Positions 53,526 to 62,959 are shown, counted from the stretch's first letter. The stretch is 64,000 bases of DNA from Bacillota bacterium (GCA_026627065.1 JAPNUO010000002.1:248001-312000), one strand, 5' to 3'. The notes: generated by a model not told the origin, from the letters alone. Numbers and translations: made by a program.

Positions 53526-54149
53526 TTACGGTGGAGGAAAATACTGCGGGCCCAGCACCAGCACCCATCGGTGAAGGTTGCGGTGATATCTCAGCAGCAA
53601 TTGGCCCATGTTGGGAACGAACAAGGTGCGGGCGGAAGGGCCGGAGGTGCGGGTCACGATGAGCAGCGCGCCCTTGATGCAGTCGGCATGGGTGGCGGCG
53701 ACCGTGAGCCCAGGCTCAACGGTTTCCAAGTACCGTTCCAAGGCGTTCAATACGCGGCGGCCAACGGCGAGAATGGATTCCCCGCCGGGCGGCGGATTGG
53801 ATTCGGGATCCTGACGCCAAGCGCGAAATGCCGCGCTGTCGGATCGTTCTAAGTCGATAAGGCGGGCGCCGTCCCAACTCCCAAGGTTGACTTCGGCGAG
53901 GTCGGCTAAAACCGCGGGCACCAACCGGCGACTTTCGGCCAACGGCTGGATGGTTTCTCGTGCGCGTGCCAAAGGGCTGGTCGCCAAGTGCTTGATCGGG
54001 GCGTGTTGCAGTTGAGCGACTAACTGGCGAGCTTGAGCCCGACCGAGCTCCGTGAGATGCGGATCCCAGGCATGGTAAGCGAACCGCCCAGCGCGGTTTG
54101 CTTCGCTCTCCCCGTGGCGTACCAGCAAGACATCGTCGATTGCGGCCAA
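53526..54149 (-). CDS. Histidine phosphatase family (phosphoglycerate-mutase-like) protein
   Basis: 207 residues. Catalytic LLVRHGESEANRAGRF with the phosphate-accepting histidine near residue 11, TSPLARARET, the Glu region LAEVNLGSWDG and a second catalytic His in VAATHADCIKG. It removes or transfers phosphate on a small molecule; broad-specificity phosphatase is likely. TTG 54149 has GGGAGGG six bases upstream. The C-terminus resembles MSMEG_4193-type members. Single gene. Confidence 0.85.
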   Translation of the reverse strand: MAAIDDVLLVRHGESEANRAGRFAYHAWDPHLTELGRAQARQLVAQLQHAPIKHLATSPLARARETIQPLAESRRLVPAVLADLAEVNLGSWDGARLIDLERSDSAAFRAWRQDPESNPPPGGESILAVGRRVLNALERYLETVEPGLTVAATHADCIKGALLIVTRTSGPSARTLFVPNMGQLLLRYHRNLHRWVLVLGPQYFPPP

Positions 54150-54671
54150 ACAATACCCTCCCGATTTGAGCTTAACCCTTATATCTTACTCGGTTTTTCC
54201 CGTTGTTGCGAATTGCCGATCCGCCTTATCATTGTCTGCTCAACGCCGAAGGGGTGAACCGGCTGCCGAAGCGGGGGACGAGCCCACCACCATGTTCAGC
54301 GGCCACCGAGGCACAAATTGCTCCACCGCCCATTCGGGCGTTCCCAGACCCGGAGGTAGACCCGCCGTCGCCCGCCGGGCAGCGCGGCATTCCCCGCTCG
54401 AGGAGATTCGCCACTATTGGTGGTAGGACGCTCAGGCGACAGCTTCTCCTGGGGTCTTGGGAACCCGTGCGTTTTGAGGGACTGTCTTCGTTATTGATCG
54501 TCAAAATTCCTTGGCGAATCTCGTCGCGTTATGCCGGCGTATTCCTCACAAAAGTGAGTTCGCCCCCTACGCGGCCGCGGGCGCGGACGCGCACGGCGAC
54601 AGTCCGCGCAGGCGAGGCGCTTAATTGGCGAAGGAGAAAAAAAGCGCTATGGTTAGGACGAGGTGGCTCGC
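54150..54671. other. Intergenic region upstream of the MarR-type regulator
   Basis: About 520 bases with no convincing gene. A GC-rich segment (about 54240-54420) could be structured RNA, but no known riboswitch pattern fits. AT-rich bases just before 54660 probably hold the regulator's promoter. Confidence 0.45.
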
Positions 54672-55094
54672 ATGGGGCAGGAAGCGGAGCTGTTCCAGCG
54701 CATCTTTGGGTTGGTGCGCAGCTTTGAGCGGGAGTTTCGGGAACAAGGCGCCAACGACTTGTCGACCACGCAATATGAAGCATTGCTCCGATTAGAAGCG
54801 ATGCAACCGATAACCGCTATGGCCCTGGCGGCGATGCTGCGCATTAAGGGACCAACCGCGACGCGGGCGTTGGACTCCCTCGTGCGGCGCCGCTATGTTG
54901 TCAAGGAGCGGGATCCGCAAGATCGTCGGGTGGTTTGGCTCCGAATGACCGAATTTGGCGCGGAGGCGCTGGCGCGGGAGCGCCTCCGTCATCAGCAATG
55001 GGTGGAAGAAGCGGCCGCGCGCCTCACCCCGGAAGAGAGAACCCAACTGCTCACTCTTTTACAAAAAATGACCTTAGGGAGCGACGACCCGTGA
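54672..55094 (+). CDS. MarR-family transcriptional regulator
   Basis: 140 residues. Winged helix-turn-helix with ITAMALAAMLRIKGPTATRALDSLVRR and the wing YVVKERDPQDRRVVWLRMT, flanked by helices for dimerisation. ATG 54672 has GAGG eight bases upstream; GTG 54663 is an alternative in the same frame. Its stop overlaps the next start (GTGA at 55091), so it is co-translated with the AcoX-like kinase and probably controls that operon. Confidence 0.88.
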   Translation: MGQEAELFQRIFGLVRSFEREFREQGANDLSTTQYEALLRLEAMQPITAMALAAMLRIKGPTATRALDSLVRRRYVVKERDPQDRRVVWLRMTEFGAEALARERLRHQQWVEEAAARLTPEERTQLLTLLQKMTLGSDDP

Positions 55095-56068
55095 CATCGC
55101 GAAAGCGCATTGGCCTCATTGTCAATCCTATGGCGGGCCGGGACATACGCCGGCTGGTCGCCTACGCATCCTTGCAGTCGGCACCCGAAAAGGCGCTCAC
55201 CGTGCGCCGCATTTTGGCGGGGGTGGCGGCGGTGCCGAACATGGAAGTGCTGGTGCCCGAGGACGAAGGCGGATTTTTTGCTTGGATTCAACGCGACGTG
55301 CAGGAGATGCTGCCCGTCTCCCTGGTGCCGCGCCAGTCACTGGAGGGGGACAGCACGGTGCGGTGGGTCCGCATGCTGGTAGATGCCGGCGCGGAAGCCC
55401 TCATCGTGGTAGGCGGCGACGGGACGCAGCGCAATGTGGCCGAAGCCCGACCGCCCATTCCCGTGCTTCCCGTGGCGGGGGGAACCAACAACGTGGCGTG
55501 CTACCTGGGCGACCAAACCGCCGCAGGGTACGCGCTGGCGCGGTTTCTTGTCGATGGACTGGATCCGGCGGAAATGGGTCGGTACGCCAAAGTGATTCAC
55601 CTGTGGACCTCTCAAGGAAACCAGGCGCTAGCTCTGGTCGATGTGGCTTGGACGCGGCAGCGTTATACCGGCGCTTTGGCCGTCTGGGATCCGGACGATG
55701 TGGAAGCGCTGGTGCTGACCATGGCCGACGCTACCCGGCCCGGACTCTCAAATGTCGGCGGTTATGTCCATCCGGTGGGATTTGGCGAAGATTACGGTCT
55801 TCACCTGCGCATGGGTCCGGGAGGCGCGGCATATCCGGTCGTGCTAGCCCCCGGGCTTATGGCCCAGTTTTCGTTGATCGAACAAACGCTGGTGCCGCTG
55901 GGAGAGCACGTGAAGTGGGACGTGAGCGAAGGCGGGAGCTTAGCCTTGGACGGGGAGCGCACCATACTGGTAGCTCGTGAGGAAACGGTGACCCTGGAAA
56001 TTCGGCGGGATGGGCCGCTCATCCTGGAGCCGGACCGGATTTTCCGCGCCTTAGCCAGCGTCCGCTAG
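55091..56068 (+). CDS. ATP-NAD kinase-family protein, AcoX-like
   Basis: 325 residues. Opens RIGLIVNPMAGRDIRRLVAY and has LIVVGGDGTQRNVAEA and VAGGTNNVACYLGD, the nucleotide-binding motifs of the NAD kinase/DAG kinase fold in the AcoX subgroup found in acetoin operons. Its exact reaction is unsettled. GTG 55091 overlaps the MarR stop; the longer frame starting 54935 is a shadow of the regulator gene. No acetoin dehydrogenase genes are adjacent. Confidence 0.83.
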   Translation: MTSRKRIGLIVNPMAGRDIRRLVAYASLQSAPEKALTVRRILAGVAAVPNMEVLVPEDEGGFFAWIQRDVQEMLPVSLVPRQSLEGDSTVRWVRMLVDAGAEALIVVGGDGTQRNVAEARPPIPVLPVAGGTNNVACYLGDQTAAGYALARFLVDGLDPAEMGRYAKVIHLWTSQGNQALALVDVAWTRQRYTGALAVWDPDDVEALVLTMADATRPGLSNVGGYVHPVGFGEDYGLHLRMGPGGAAYPVVLAPGLMAQFSLIEQTLVPLGEHVKWDVSEGGSLALDGERTILVAREETVTLEIRRDGPLILEPDRIFRALASVR

Positions 56069-56114
56069 CATAAATTGTCCACTCCCTCCTATGTATAGTC
56101 GAGGAGGGATGGCG

Positions 56115-56630
56115 ATGGGAGACGTGTCCTACCCACGCATGACGGCGGCCTTAGCCTCGGCGATTACGCGACTGGGCCATTTGCGTCAGGAAATGAAAAC
56201 TTTGGAGACAGAAGAACAGGTCTTGCGCGAACAGATTTTAGAAGCGACAGCTGGTTGGCCCCCTGAGGCTTTTCCTTTACGCGTGGGCGCCTTTGAACTA
56301 AGAATTGGCGAGCGAAAGGGGCGCGTGGACGCGGAGGCTGCGCTGGGGATCCTGACGGCGGAGCGGTTAACCCCGGAACTGCCCCAGGTACCCGTCATTC
56401 GCGACGCGCACCAGTTCGAGGCCTTTCGGCGTGCGCTTGGGCGGTTGAACATGCCGAGCGAAACCCGCAGCGAGCTGGTCCGGATGATGAAAGCCGCCAT
56501 CGAGTGGCAGCCTCTCCTAACTTACGAGGCGTTAACGACGTTGCGGGAGGATGGCCGACTGGCCGACGACGATTACCGGCTCTGCTTTAAAGACCAAAAG
56601 CCGGTCGTGCGCGTGATTACGGTAAGGTAA
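56115..56630 (+). CDS. Hypothetical protein with N-terminal coiled coil
   Basis: 171 residues, soluble and charged. Helical heptads HLRQEMKTLETEEQVLREQIL near residue 25, given here as a split run, then a mixed domain ending in KPVVRVITVR. No family recognised. GAGGAGGG lies six bases before ATG 56115; two earlier in-frame ATGs (56091, 56109) lack spacing. It follows the AcoX-like gene by 46 bases and overlaps the convergent GH1 gene by 14 bases. Confidence 0.65.
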   Translation: MGDVSYPRMTAALASAITRLGHLRQEMKTLETEEQVLREQILEATAGWPPEAFPLRVGAFELRIGERKGRVDAEAALGILTAERLTPELPQVPVIRDAHQFEAFRRALGRLNMPSETRSELVRMMKAAIEWQPLLTYEALTTLREDGRLADDDYRLCFKDQKPVVRVITVR

Positions 56631-57819
56631 TGGGCCAGCGGTTGTGGTTATGGGCGATGATGTCGCGGTACCGCCAGGCCGTCGGGCGGACGGTGCGTGC
56701 AAGGGTCGCATAATCGATGCCAATAAGACCAAAGCGCGGCGCAAACCCTTCTGCCCACTCAAAGTTGTCAAACAAAGACCAGTGAAAATAGCCGCGAATA
56801 TCTATTCCCGTCCTTTGCGCTTCCGCGATCACCTGTAAATGCGTTTCCAGGAAGCGGGTGCGCGTCTCGTCGTCGGTGGTCGCCACCCCGTTTTCGGTGA
56901 TGAGGATGGGCTTGTGAAAGGCTCCAAGCGGGAGGAGCACCTCGCGCAAGCCCTCGGGATACAGTTCCCAGCCGAGGGAGGAGAGAGGCGTCCCCGGGCG
57001 GTGCTGAATCGGATTGAGGCCACGGCGCCAGTGGGCGTACTGGCGGGTATAGTAGTTGACACCGATGAAATCCTGAAAGGAAGCGAGACGCCGCACCATG
57101 CGATCGTTCATCACTCGGCGAAACACACCGGCCATGAAGCGATCCAGCGGGGACGAAGTCCAAGGATGAAACGCGATAAGATGGTGGGCAAGACCGACCC
57201 AGGCCTGGGCCCGGCGTTCTTTAATGGTGCGGTAGGCGACTTCATGGAGGTGGCTCAACCGTTCGAACAAGCGTAGGGCGCGTGCCAAATGCCGTTCTCC
57301 GGGGGGCCAGGCGCCGAGCACGTAGCCCATCACCGCCAGCACCAGCGGTTCATTAATCGTAATGTAAAAGGGGATCAGGTCACCCAAGGCATCGACGGCC
57401 GTGCTGACATAGCGCTGAAACCATGCCGGTGCGTCGGGATGGAAGAACCCTCCGGCGCGCGCGACCCAAACGGGCAAGGTGAAGTGATGCAGGGTGACCA
57501 GAGGGAGAATCTCATGGTCGCGAAGCCAGCCGAGCATGGCGCGATAGCGGTCGAGCGCCTCGCGGCGGACCACTCCGGGTTGCGGCTCAATGCGGCTCCA
57601 CTCCAGCGAAAAGCGGTAGCTGTTGAGCCCCAAGAGCGGCAGGAAGGCAAAATCGTCCGCCCAGCGGTTCCAGTGATCCAGCGCGATGCCGGATGGCTCG
57701 CGGGCACGGCCGGCCGCTTCCCATTGAGTCCAGTCGTTGTCCTGATGGCCCTCGATCTGATGGCTAGACGTGGCGGCGCCCCACAAAAAGGGAGGCCACG
57801 TATGCGGCCAGGCGCTCAT
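56617..57819 (-). CDS. Glycoside hydrolase family 1 (beta-glucosidase-like)
   Basis: 400 residues, TIM barrel. Starts FLWGAATSSHQIEG; acid/base Glu in FYITINEPLVLA near residue 160 and nucleophile Glu in ILITENGVAT near residue 310; then YFHWSLFDNFEWAEGF. It cleaves terminal beta-linked glucose, galactose or similar. Somewhat shorter than the usual 440-480 residues but with all catalytic motifs. ATG 57819 overlaps the stop of the lipid kinase (ATGA), so the two are coupled, an uncommon pairing. Confidence 0.9.
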   Translation of the reverse strand: MSAWPHTWPPFLWGAATSSHQIEGHQDNDWTQWEAAGRAREPSGIALDHWNRWADDFAFLPLLGLNSYRFSLEWSRIEPQPGVVRREALDRYRAMLGWLRDHEILPLVTLHHFTLPVWVARAGGFFHPDAPAWFQRYVSTAVDALGDLIPFYITINEPLVLAVMGYVLGAWPPGERHLARALRLFERLSHLHEVAYRTIKERRAQAWVGLAHHLIAFHPWTSSPLDRFMAGVFRRVMNDRMVRRLASFQDFIGVNYYTRQYAHWRRGLNPIQHRPGTPLSSLGWELYPEGLREVLLPLGAFHKPILITENGVATTDDETRTRFLETHLQVIAEAQRTGIDIRGYFHWSLFDNFEWAEGFAPRFGLIGIDYATLARTVRPTAWRYRDIIAHNHNRWPITLP

Positions 57820-58700
57820 GACGGCACTGGCCCCGTGCGCACGCGGATGGCCTTCGGCTTGACCTGAAACGTGGCTGGGAGATGGCCCACGATTTCGCCG
57901 TCCGCGTGCACCCACAGCGTATCTGGCCCCTCAACGCGCAACTGGTCGGCCGGAAAGGTCTCGACGCGGGGATGGCGCACGTGGGTGCCGCGAAACACGC
58001 GCGCCAACAAAGGCAACACGCTCAACCGGGTCAGATCTTTGACCCAGATGACCTGAAACATGCCGTCGTCAGGACGAGCGTCCGGACAGATGCGCATGCC
58101 GCCTGCGTACTGGGCGGTGTTGCCCAGCGCGAGCATGAAGGTCTTTTCCTCGCGGGAAGCGCCGGCCGCGTGCACCGTCATGGGTTGAGCACGGTAGCTG
58201 ACCAGGTGGCGCAAAATGGCACGGAGGAAAATCCAGGTGCCCGATCCATGCTTTTCGTGCTGGTTGACCCATCCCGCCACTTCTGCATCAAATCCTACCC
58301 CAGAGACGGTGAGAAAAAACTGGCCATTGACTTGGCCGAGGTCGAGCATCCGCAGCGGGCCGTGGAGCGCAACCTCCAGCATCTCGCGCGGGGTGTGAGG
58401 GTAGTCCAGCGCCCGGACGAAGTCATTCCCGGTGCCCGCCGGCAAGATCGCGAATATCGCTTTTCCTTCCGGCATGAGCCCGTTGATCACTTCATGATGG
58501 GTCCCGTCTCCGCCCAACGATACTACGGTGAGGTCAGATTCGTTCGCGACTTCGCGGGCAAGCTGGGTGGCGTGACCCGGTTGCTCGGTTTGACATATTT
58601 CTACGTCTTCCGAGGCGAGATAGGGCTTCAAGGCGTGGAACAGTTTGAGCGCCTTGCCGTTGCCGGCGGTTGGGTTGACAATGATTCGCGCCGCTCTCAT
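57816..58700 (-). CDS. Diacylglycerol/lipid kinase (DagK/YegS family)
   Basis: 294 residues. RIIVNPTAGNGKALKLF, VVSLGGDGTHHEVINGL and ILPAGTGNDFVRAL form the nucleotide site; GMRICPDARPDDGMFQVIWV and LWVHADGEIVG complete the lipid-kinase domain. It phosphorylates a lipid such as diacylglycerol at the membrane face. ATG 58700. It follows the endonuclease IV gene by 16 bases and overlaps the GH1 start, forming a three-gene minus-strand unit. Confidence 0.88.
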   Translation of the reverse strand: MRAARIIVNPTAGNGKALKLFHALKPYLASEDVEICQTEQPGHATQLAREVANESDLTVVSLGGDGTHHEVINGLMPEGKAIFAILPAGTGNDFVRALDYPHTPREMLEVALHGPLRMLDLGQVNGQFFLTVSGVGFDAEVAGWVNQHEKHGSGTWIFLRAILRHLVSYRAQPMTVHAAGASREEKTFMLALGNTAQYAGGMRICPDARPDDGMFQVIWVKDLTRLSVLPLLARVFRGTHVRHPRVETFPADQLRVEGPDTLWVHADGEIVGHLPATFQVKPKAIRVRTGPVPS

Positions 58701-58716
58701 GGATTGTCACGCGCCA

Positions 58717-59547
58717 TTACGCCAAAAGCGCCTTGACGGCGGCAATTTCCTCCGCGTACTGGCGCTCCTCAGCGACGGGGGTTTCTAGGTAAAAGGGAAT
58801 GGCTTCCAGGCGTGGATCGTTTACGATGGCGGCAATGCCGTCGCGCCCCAAATATCCCTGACCAATCAGTTCGTGCCGATCCTTGCGGGCGCCGAAGGGC
58901 ACCTTGCTGTCGTTCAAATGAATCGCCTTGAGGCGGCCCATAAAGGCGGCATCCCGAAACCCTGGAAACCCGCTCCAGTCGTCAGGCGTCAAAATGCCGG
59001 CGGCAAAGGCGTGCTGCGTGTCAAAGCAAATGCCCACCTGATCCGGCGGAAAGGGCTCGACAATGGCCATCAGTTCGTCCAGCGAACTGCCAATTTCTGA
59101 TCCTTGCCCGGCGGTATTTTCCACTAAGATCATGACGCCCTCGGTGCGGTTTTCCTCGAGGACCCGCCGTAGCGCCTGCTGCATGCGCTCCACACCCCAG
59201 TCGCGCGGCTCGGCCTTGGGCTTGCCGCAGTGCACCACTACGCCGTAAGTGCCTCGCGCTTCGGCGATGATTAAATCTTGAACGAGCGCTTCAATCGAGG
59301 CCTGGTAAAGATCGTCGTCGGGGGTTGCGAGGTTGATCAAATAGGGGGTATGGCCCACCGCAACAATATCCAATTCGGCCATGAGTGCGCGCCCCCGGTC
59401 GGCGTCCAACCGGTCCAAGGGCTTTTGATGGCGAAACCCGCGGGGGTTCTTGGTAAAGTATTGAAACGCGTTGGCACCTAAGGTCGGGGCCACCTTGACG
59501 GCTGCCGCAAATCCCTTGGCGACGCTGAGGTGACATCCAATGCGCAT
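58717..59547 (-). CDS. nfo: Endonuclease IV (apurinic/apyrimidinic DNA repair)
   Basis: 276 residues, TIM barrel with three zinc ions. MRIGCHLSVAKGF, NAFQYFTKNPRGF, VENTAGQGSEIG, CFDTQHAFAAG and HLNDSKVPFGARKDRHE followed by GQGYLG are the diagnostic metal-ligand motifs. It nicks DNA 5' to abasic sites. AGGGAG about seven bases before ATG 59547. It leads the nfo-lipid kinase-GH1 unit and diverges from the carboxypeptidase gene. Confidence 0.93.
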   Translation of the reverse strand: MRIGCHLSVAKGFAAAVKVAPTLGANAFQYFTKNPRGFRHQKPLDRLDADRGRALMAELDIVAVGHTPYLINLATPDDDLYQASIEALVQDLIIAEARGTYGVVVHCGKPKAEPRDWGVERMQQALRRVLEENRTEGVMILVENTAGQGSEIGSSLDELMAIVEPFPPDQVGICFDTQHAFAAGILTPDDWSGFPGFRDAAFMGRLKAIHLNDSKVPFGARKDRHELIGQGYLGRDGIAAIVNDPRLEAIPFYLETPVAEERQYAEEIAAVKALLA

Positions 59548-59736
59548 GTGTAAACTCCCTTTGTGGCGAAATTTGGTCCGTGCTCGATCCCCTAAGTATC
59601 ATGCGCCCTCGACTTGCGTCCGTCAACCTGGTGCGGCGATATCGACACGGACGAACGCGCAGGGCAGGAATTTCTCTCCCTCAACGAGAATTGAGCCCCT
59701 AAGAGTCTGACTCATACGCATTGAGGGAGGCGACTG

Positions 59737-61425
59737 ATGGCAGCCCAGTATTGGACTTATCAACCGATGATGGCAGCCTTGATGGCGTGGCAACGCGCTT
59801 TTGCTTCGCTGATGGAGGTGGAGGTGATTGGCCAAAGCCGCGAGGGGCGGGATTTGGTGGCGGTGGTGATGACCAACCGCGCGACGGGGGAGCCGCTGAG
59901 CAAAGCCGCCCTGTTTGTGGATGCCAACATTCACGCGGGAGAAGTGGCCGGCAATGCAGCCGCCATGTCCTGGATCGAGTGGTGTCTCAAGCAGTACGGC
60001 ACAAATCCTGAGGCCACCTATCTCTTGGATCATTATACGGTCTACGTGGTGCCGCGGATCGCGGTGGATGGCGCCGAACGCTATTTGACCACCCCATATC
60101 GGGTGCGTTCCAGCCCGCACGAATACCCCTTCACCGAGCCGCCCGACGGCTTTGTGGAAGAGGATGTCAACGGGGATGGGCACATTCTTCTGATGCGCGT
60201 CCCTGCCGAAGACGGTGGCTTTGCTGTGGATGACCTGGATCCGCGGGTCATGCGTCGTCGGTACCCCGGCGAGGTGGGAGGTACCTATTATCATGTCTTT
60301 CCGGAAGGGCGCCTGCGGCGCCGCGCCCGGCACGGCGCCTTGCCTCCCTGGAGCGATGCCGAGCGCGCGCGGAGCCAAGCCATGGATTTTAACCGAAATT
60401 TTCCCGTTCGGTGGGCGGGCGAACACGGTCAGCCTGGCGCCGGTCCCTATCCCCTGTCGGAACCCGAAGTGCAGCACCTCGCCCGTTATATTGCGGCGCA
60501 TCCCAATATCGCGGCCTATGTTGCCCTGCACACCGCGGGCGGCGTCATTTTGCGCCAGCCGTCCACTGGTGAAGACACGGTGCTGTCGCTGGCAGACCGG
60601 GGGCTCTTTACCCGCGTGGCAGAAATGGGGGCACTGGTCAGCGGCTATGCGGCGGACTCGAACTACCATGTCTTTGCGACCGGACACGAAACGGTCTTAA
60701 TGCCCGGAGCAGCAGACGACTGGATGTACGATCACTTAGGGGTCCTGAGTTTTACGCTGGAAATGTGGAACCTCCCGGCACGCGCCGGAGCCCGCGGCTA
60801 TGGGCGAGAAGGCGTCAAGCGCATGATGGCGCGCTCCATCGAGGAGGAAGCGGAAGATCAGCGGAAGATCTTTCGCTGGGTTGAGGCGGAGGTGCCCGCA
60901 GAGGGAGTCTTCCCCTGGACGCCCTTTGACCATCCGGATTTTGGGCCGGTCGACATTGGCGGATTAAATCCCAAATTTGTGGTGCAAAATCCCCCGCCGC
61001 ATCTCTTAGAAGAAGAGTGCGCCCATGTTGCCGCTTTTCTCACCCGCTTGGCGTTGTGCGCACCTCGATTGGTCATTACCCAGTCGACGGTGACGGCGGA
61101 GGGGCCTAACCTGTACCGGGTGGTGGTCGAGGTGGCCAATGCTGGGTTTTTGCCCACGTCGAGTACCGAGAAGGGCAAAGATTTGCTCTTGGAAGGGTTG
61201 ACGGCTTCTATCCACGGGCCCGTCGAGGTGGTGGCGGGCCGGTCGCCGCTGAAGCTTGGCCACTTGGAGGGGTATGGCACTCAGGAGACGGGAGGGCCTC
61301 ACGCGCGGCAGCGCGCCGTGGCGGAATGGGTTGTGCGTAAGAGCGCTCCGGGTACCGTCGAGATTCGGGTGGGAGGGCCGCGCGCTGGCTATGTTACGCG
61401 GACGCTCAACGTGGGGGAGGGATAG
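59737..61425 (+). CDS. M14 family zinc carboxypeptidase
   Basis: 562 residues. Zinc ligands in DANIHAGEVAGN (HxxE, about H65 and E68) and the later YVALHTAGG histidine; the catalytic Glu is in SFTLEMWN near residue 345. VDGAERYLTTPYRVRSSP and DFNRNFPVRW bind substrate. A C-terminal beta domain of about 150 residues follows (TVTAEGPNLYRVVVEVANAGF). No signal peptide, so probably cytoplasmic. GGGAGG site before ATG 59737. Stop codon is two bases before the next gene's GTG. Confidence 0.9.
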   Translation: MAAQYWTYQPMMAALMAWQRAFASLMEVEVIGQSREGRDLVAVVMTNRATGEPLSKAALFVDANIHAGEVAGNAAAMSWIEWCLKQYGTNPEATYLLDHYTVYVVPRIAVDGAERYLTTPYRVRSSPHEYPFTEPPDGFVEEDVNGDGHILLMRVPAEDGGFAVDDLDPRVMRRRYPGEVGGTYYHVFPEGRLRRRARHGALPPWSDAERARSQAMDFNRNFPVRWAGEHGQPGAGPYPLSEPEVQHLARYIAAHPNIAAYVALHTAGGVILRQPSTGEDTVLSLADRGLFTRVAEMGALVSGYAADSNYHVFATGHETVLMPGAADDWMYDHLGVLSFTLEMWNLPARAGARGYGREGVKRMMARSIEEEAEDQRKIFRWVEAEVPAEGVFPWTPFDHPDFGPVDIGGLNPKFVVQNPPPHLLEEECAHVAAFLTRLALCAPRLVITQSTVTAEGPNLYRVVVEVANAGFLPTSSTEKGKDLLLEGLTASIHGPVEVVAGRSPLKLGHLEGYGTQETGGPHARQRAVAEWVVRKSAPGTVEIRVGGPRAGYVTRTLNVGEG

Positions 61426-61427
61426 GC

Positions 61428-62588
61428 GTGCACGGCTATGACTTAAAATTGCTCATTCCGGCTGCGCTTAACACAACCTACCTCAACTCCGGGACGTTGG
61501 GGCCCACGCCCAGCACTGCCCTGGCGGCCGCGGCCGCCAGTGAGCTGGAGTGGGTCGAGGCTGGACCAGGTTGGCATACACACTACGCCAATGCGCGGCG
61601 CGGAGTGCGGCAATTTGCGGAACGCGTTGAACGACACATGCCAGGGGGGAGCGTCACCATCACCGAAAACAATAGCCAATCCCTGATGCGGGTCTTTTGG
61701 GGCATTCGCTGGGAACCCGATGACGAAATCATCACCACGGATCATGAGCACGGCGCGGTGCTGCAGGCCCTTTCGGCGTTGATGAAGCAGTATGGCGTCA
61801 AGGTGCGCGTCGTCTCGGTCGAGGGTCAAACCAGCTTCGCCTCCCAAGTGCGCGCATTGATGGGGGACAAAACCCGTCTGGTCGTGATGAGCCATGTCTC
61901 CTACCTCACAGGCTGGGCGCTGCCGGTGGCGGATGTCGCGGAGATCGTGGCGCCGTTTAAGCGTTGCCGCCTCTTGGTGGATGGGGCGCAGGCGCTTGGC
62001 AACATTGTGGTCAACCCGGAAGAGGTGGGAGCGGACTTTTACGTCTTCTGCGGCCACAAATGGATGATGGCGCCGGCGGGTTGGGCAGGGCTCTGGGTGC
62101 GCCACGGGCGCTTAGAGGAAGTCGGTACCCGCTGGCCTCTGGAGCCGGATCCGCTCGATGCTCATCTGTTGGAGCAAGCACCGTTTCCCGACTACAGCCC
62201 GGAAGGAGACGCGTTGGAATTTGGAACCCGCTGCTGGCCGCGCATCTCGGGATGGTCGGTGACCTGGGACTATTTTGAAGAAGAAGGCTTTCCCTTTCAC
62301 GCGCAGTATCAGCTGGCACTTGCCGACCAGGCGCGGGAGCGGCTGCGCACGGTGGCGGGCCTGTCGGTGCAGGATCCGCCCACCCGCGAATACCAGCGGA
62401 CGGCGATGATGGCCGTCGCCTGCCGACAACTTGGCTCAGGCCTGTCAGATTGGCTGTGGGAGCGCGGCGTGGTGGCGAAGGCCAGTCGGGGCCGACACGG
62501 CATTCGGCTGTCCTGGGCGTCCTTTAACACGGAAGACGATCTCGAGCGGCTGATCGATGCCATGGATGGACTCGACGAGAAGGCTTAA
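61428..62588 (+). CDS. Class V aminotransferase (cysteine desulfurase/isopenicillin epimerase-like)
   Basis: 386 residues, PLP fold type I. TYLNSGTLGPTPSTAL, TITENNSQSLMRVFWGI, TTDHEHGAVLQALS, LLVDGAQALGNI and the PLP-lysine in FYVFCGHKWMMAPAGW near residue 207. It resembles the epimerase/kynureninase-like branch more than the Fe-S desulfurases, as no active-site cysteine loop is seen. GTG 61428 lies two bases after the carboxypeptidase stop, indicating coupling; the pair may act on a peptide and its released amino acid. Its end overlaps the convergent gene by four bases. Confidence 0.86.
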   Translation: MHGYDLKLLIPAALNTTYLNSGTLGPTPSTALAAAAASELEWVEAGPGWHTHYANARRGVRQFAERVERHMPGGSVTITENNSQSLMRVFWGIRWEPDDEIITTDHEHGAVLQALSALMKQYGVKVRVVSVEGQTSFASQVRALMGDKTRLVVMSHVSYLTGWALPVADVAEIVAPFKRCRLLVDGAQALGNIVVNPEEVGADFYVFCGHKWMMAPAGWAGLWVRHGRLEEVGTRWPLEPDPLDAHLLEQAPFPDYSPEGDALEFGTRCWPRISGWSVTWDYFEEEGFPFHAQYQLALADQARERLRTVAGLSVQDPPTREYQRTAMMAVACRQLGSGLSDWLWERGVVAKASRGRHGIRLSWASFNTEDDLERLIDAMDGLDEKA

Positions 62589-62959
62589 TCGTCCGGGTCG
62601 CCCGTTTCGGCGCCATTCCAAAATTCTTGGGTCGCCTTGAGGCGATCGGCAATGAGCCACCCAAAGTCGGAGTCCAGCGCGGCGGGATCGAGGGCCTGAG
62701 ATCCATAGGGATTCCAAAACGCGGCAGTGGCCTCGGAGGAGGTGCGACCGAGCAGCCACTGCCGCCATTCAGGATCGCGCCAGACGCGCGCGATGTTTTC
62801 GAAGGTCAGGGCAGCTTTAGCCTCCAAAATGAGGCGCGCGGACTCTCCGACGAGGTGGAGCACCTTCGGCGTGGCACGCTCGGGATAGAGGAGCGCGATC
62901 AAGTCCTTTACCGCTTGAACGCCGCTTTCTACGTCGGGCGCCTTCGGTCCAAATCCCAT
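62585..62959 (-). CDS. Hypothetical protein
   Basis: 124 residues, soluble, Trp-rich C-terminal half (VWRDPEWRQWLLG, AAFWNPYG) and a helical N-terminal half (VKDLIALLYPERATPK). No family recognised. GGGAGGAGGG sits seven bases before ATG 62959, preferred over an earlier in-frame codon at 62989. Overlaps the class V aminotransferase stop by four bases on the opposite strand. Confidence 0.65.
   Translation of the reverse strand: MGFGPKAPDVESGVQAVKDLIALLYPERATPKVLHLVGESARLILEAKAALTFENIARVWRDPEWRQWLLGRTSSEATAAFWNPYGSQALDPAALDSDFGWLIADRLKATQEFWNGAETGDPDD

Noticed and set aside
54200..54420. c-di-AMP (ydaO-type) riboswitch upstream of the MarR gene
   Set aside because: Fragments such as CGGGGGAC and GGGGTGAA occur but in the wrong order, and the downstream conserved half is missing.
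59623..60687. Long minus-strand reading frame of about 354 codons opposite the carboxypeptidase
   Set aside because: It is the antisense of a gene with complete M14 motifs; its translation is His/Gly/Arg-rich with no motif, typical of a GC-rich shadow.
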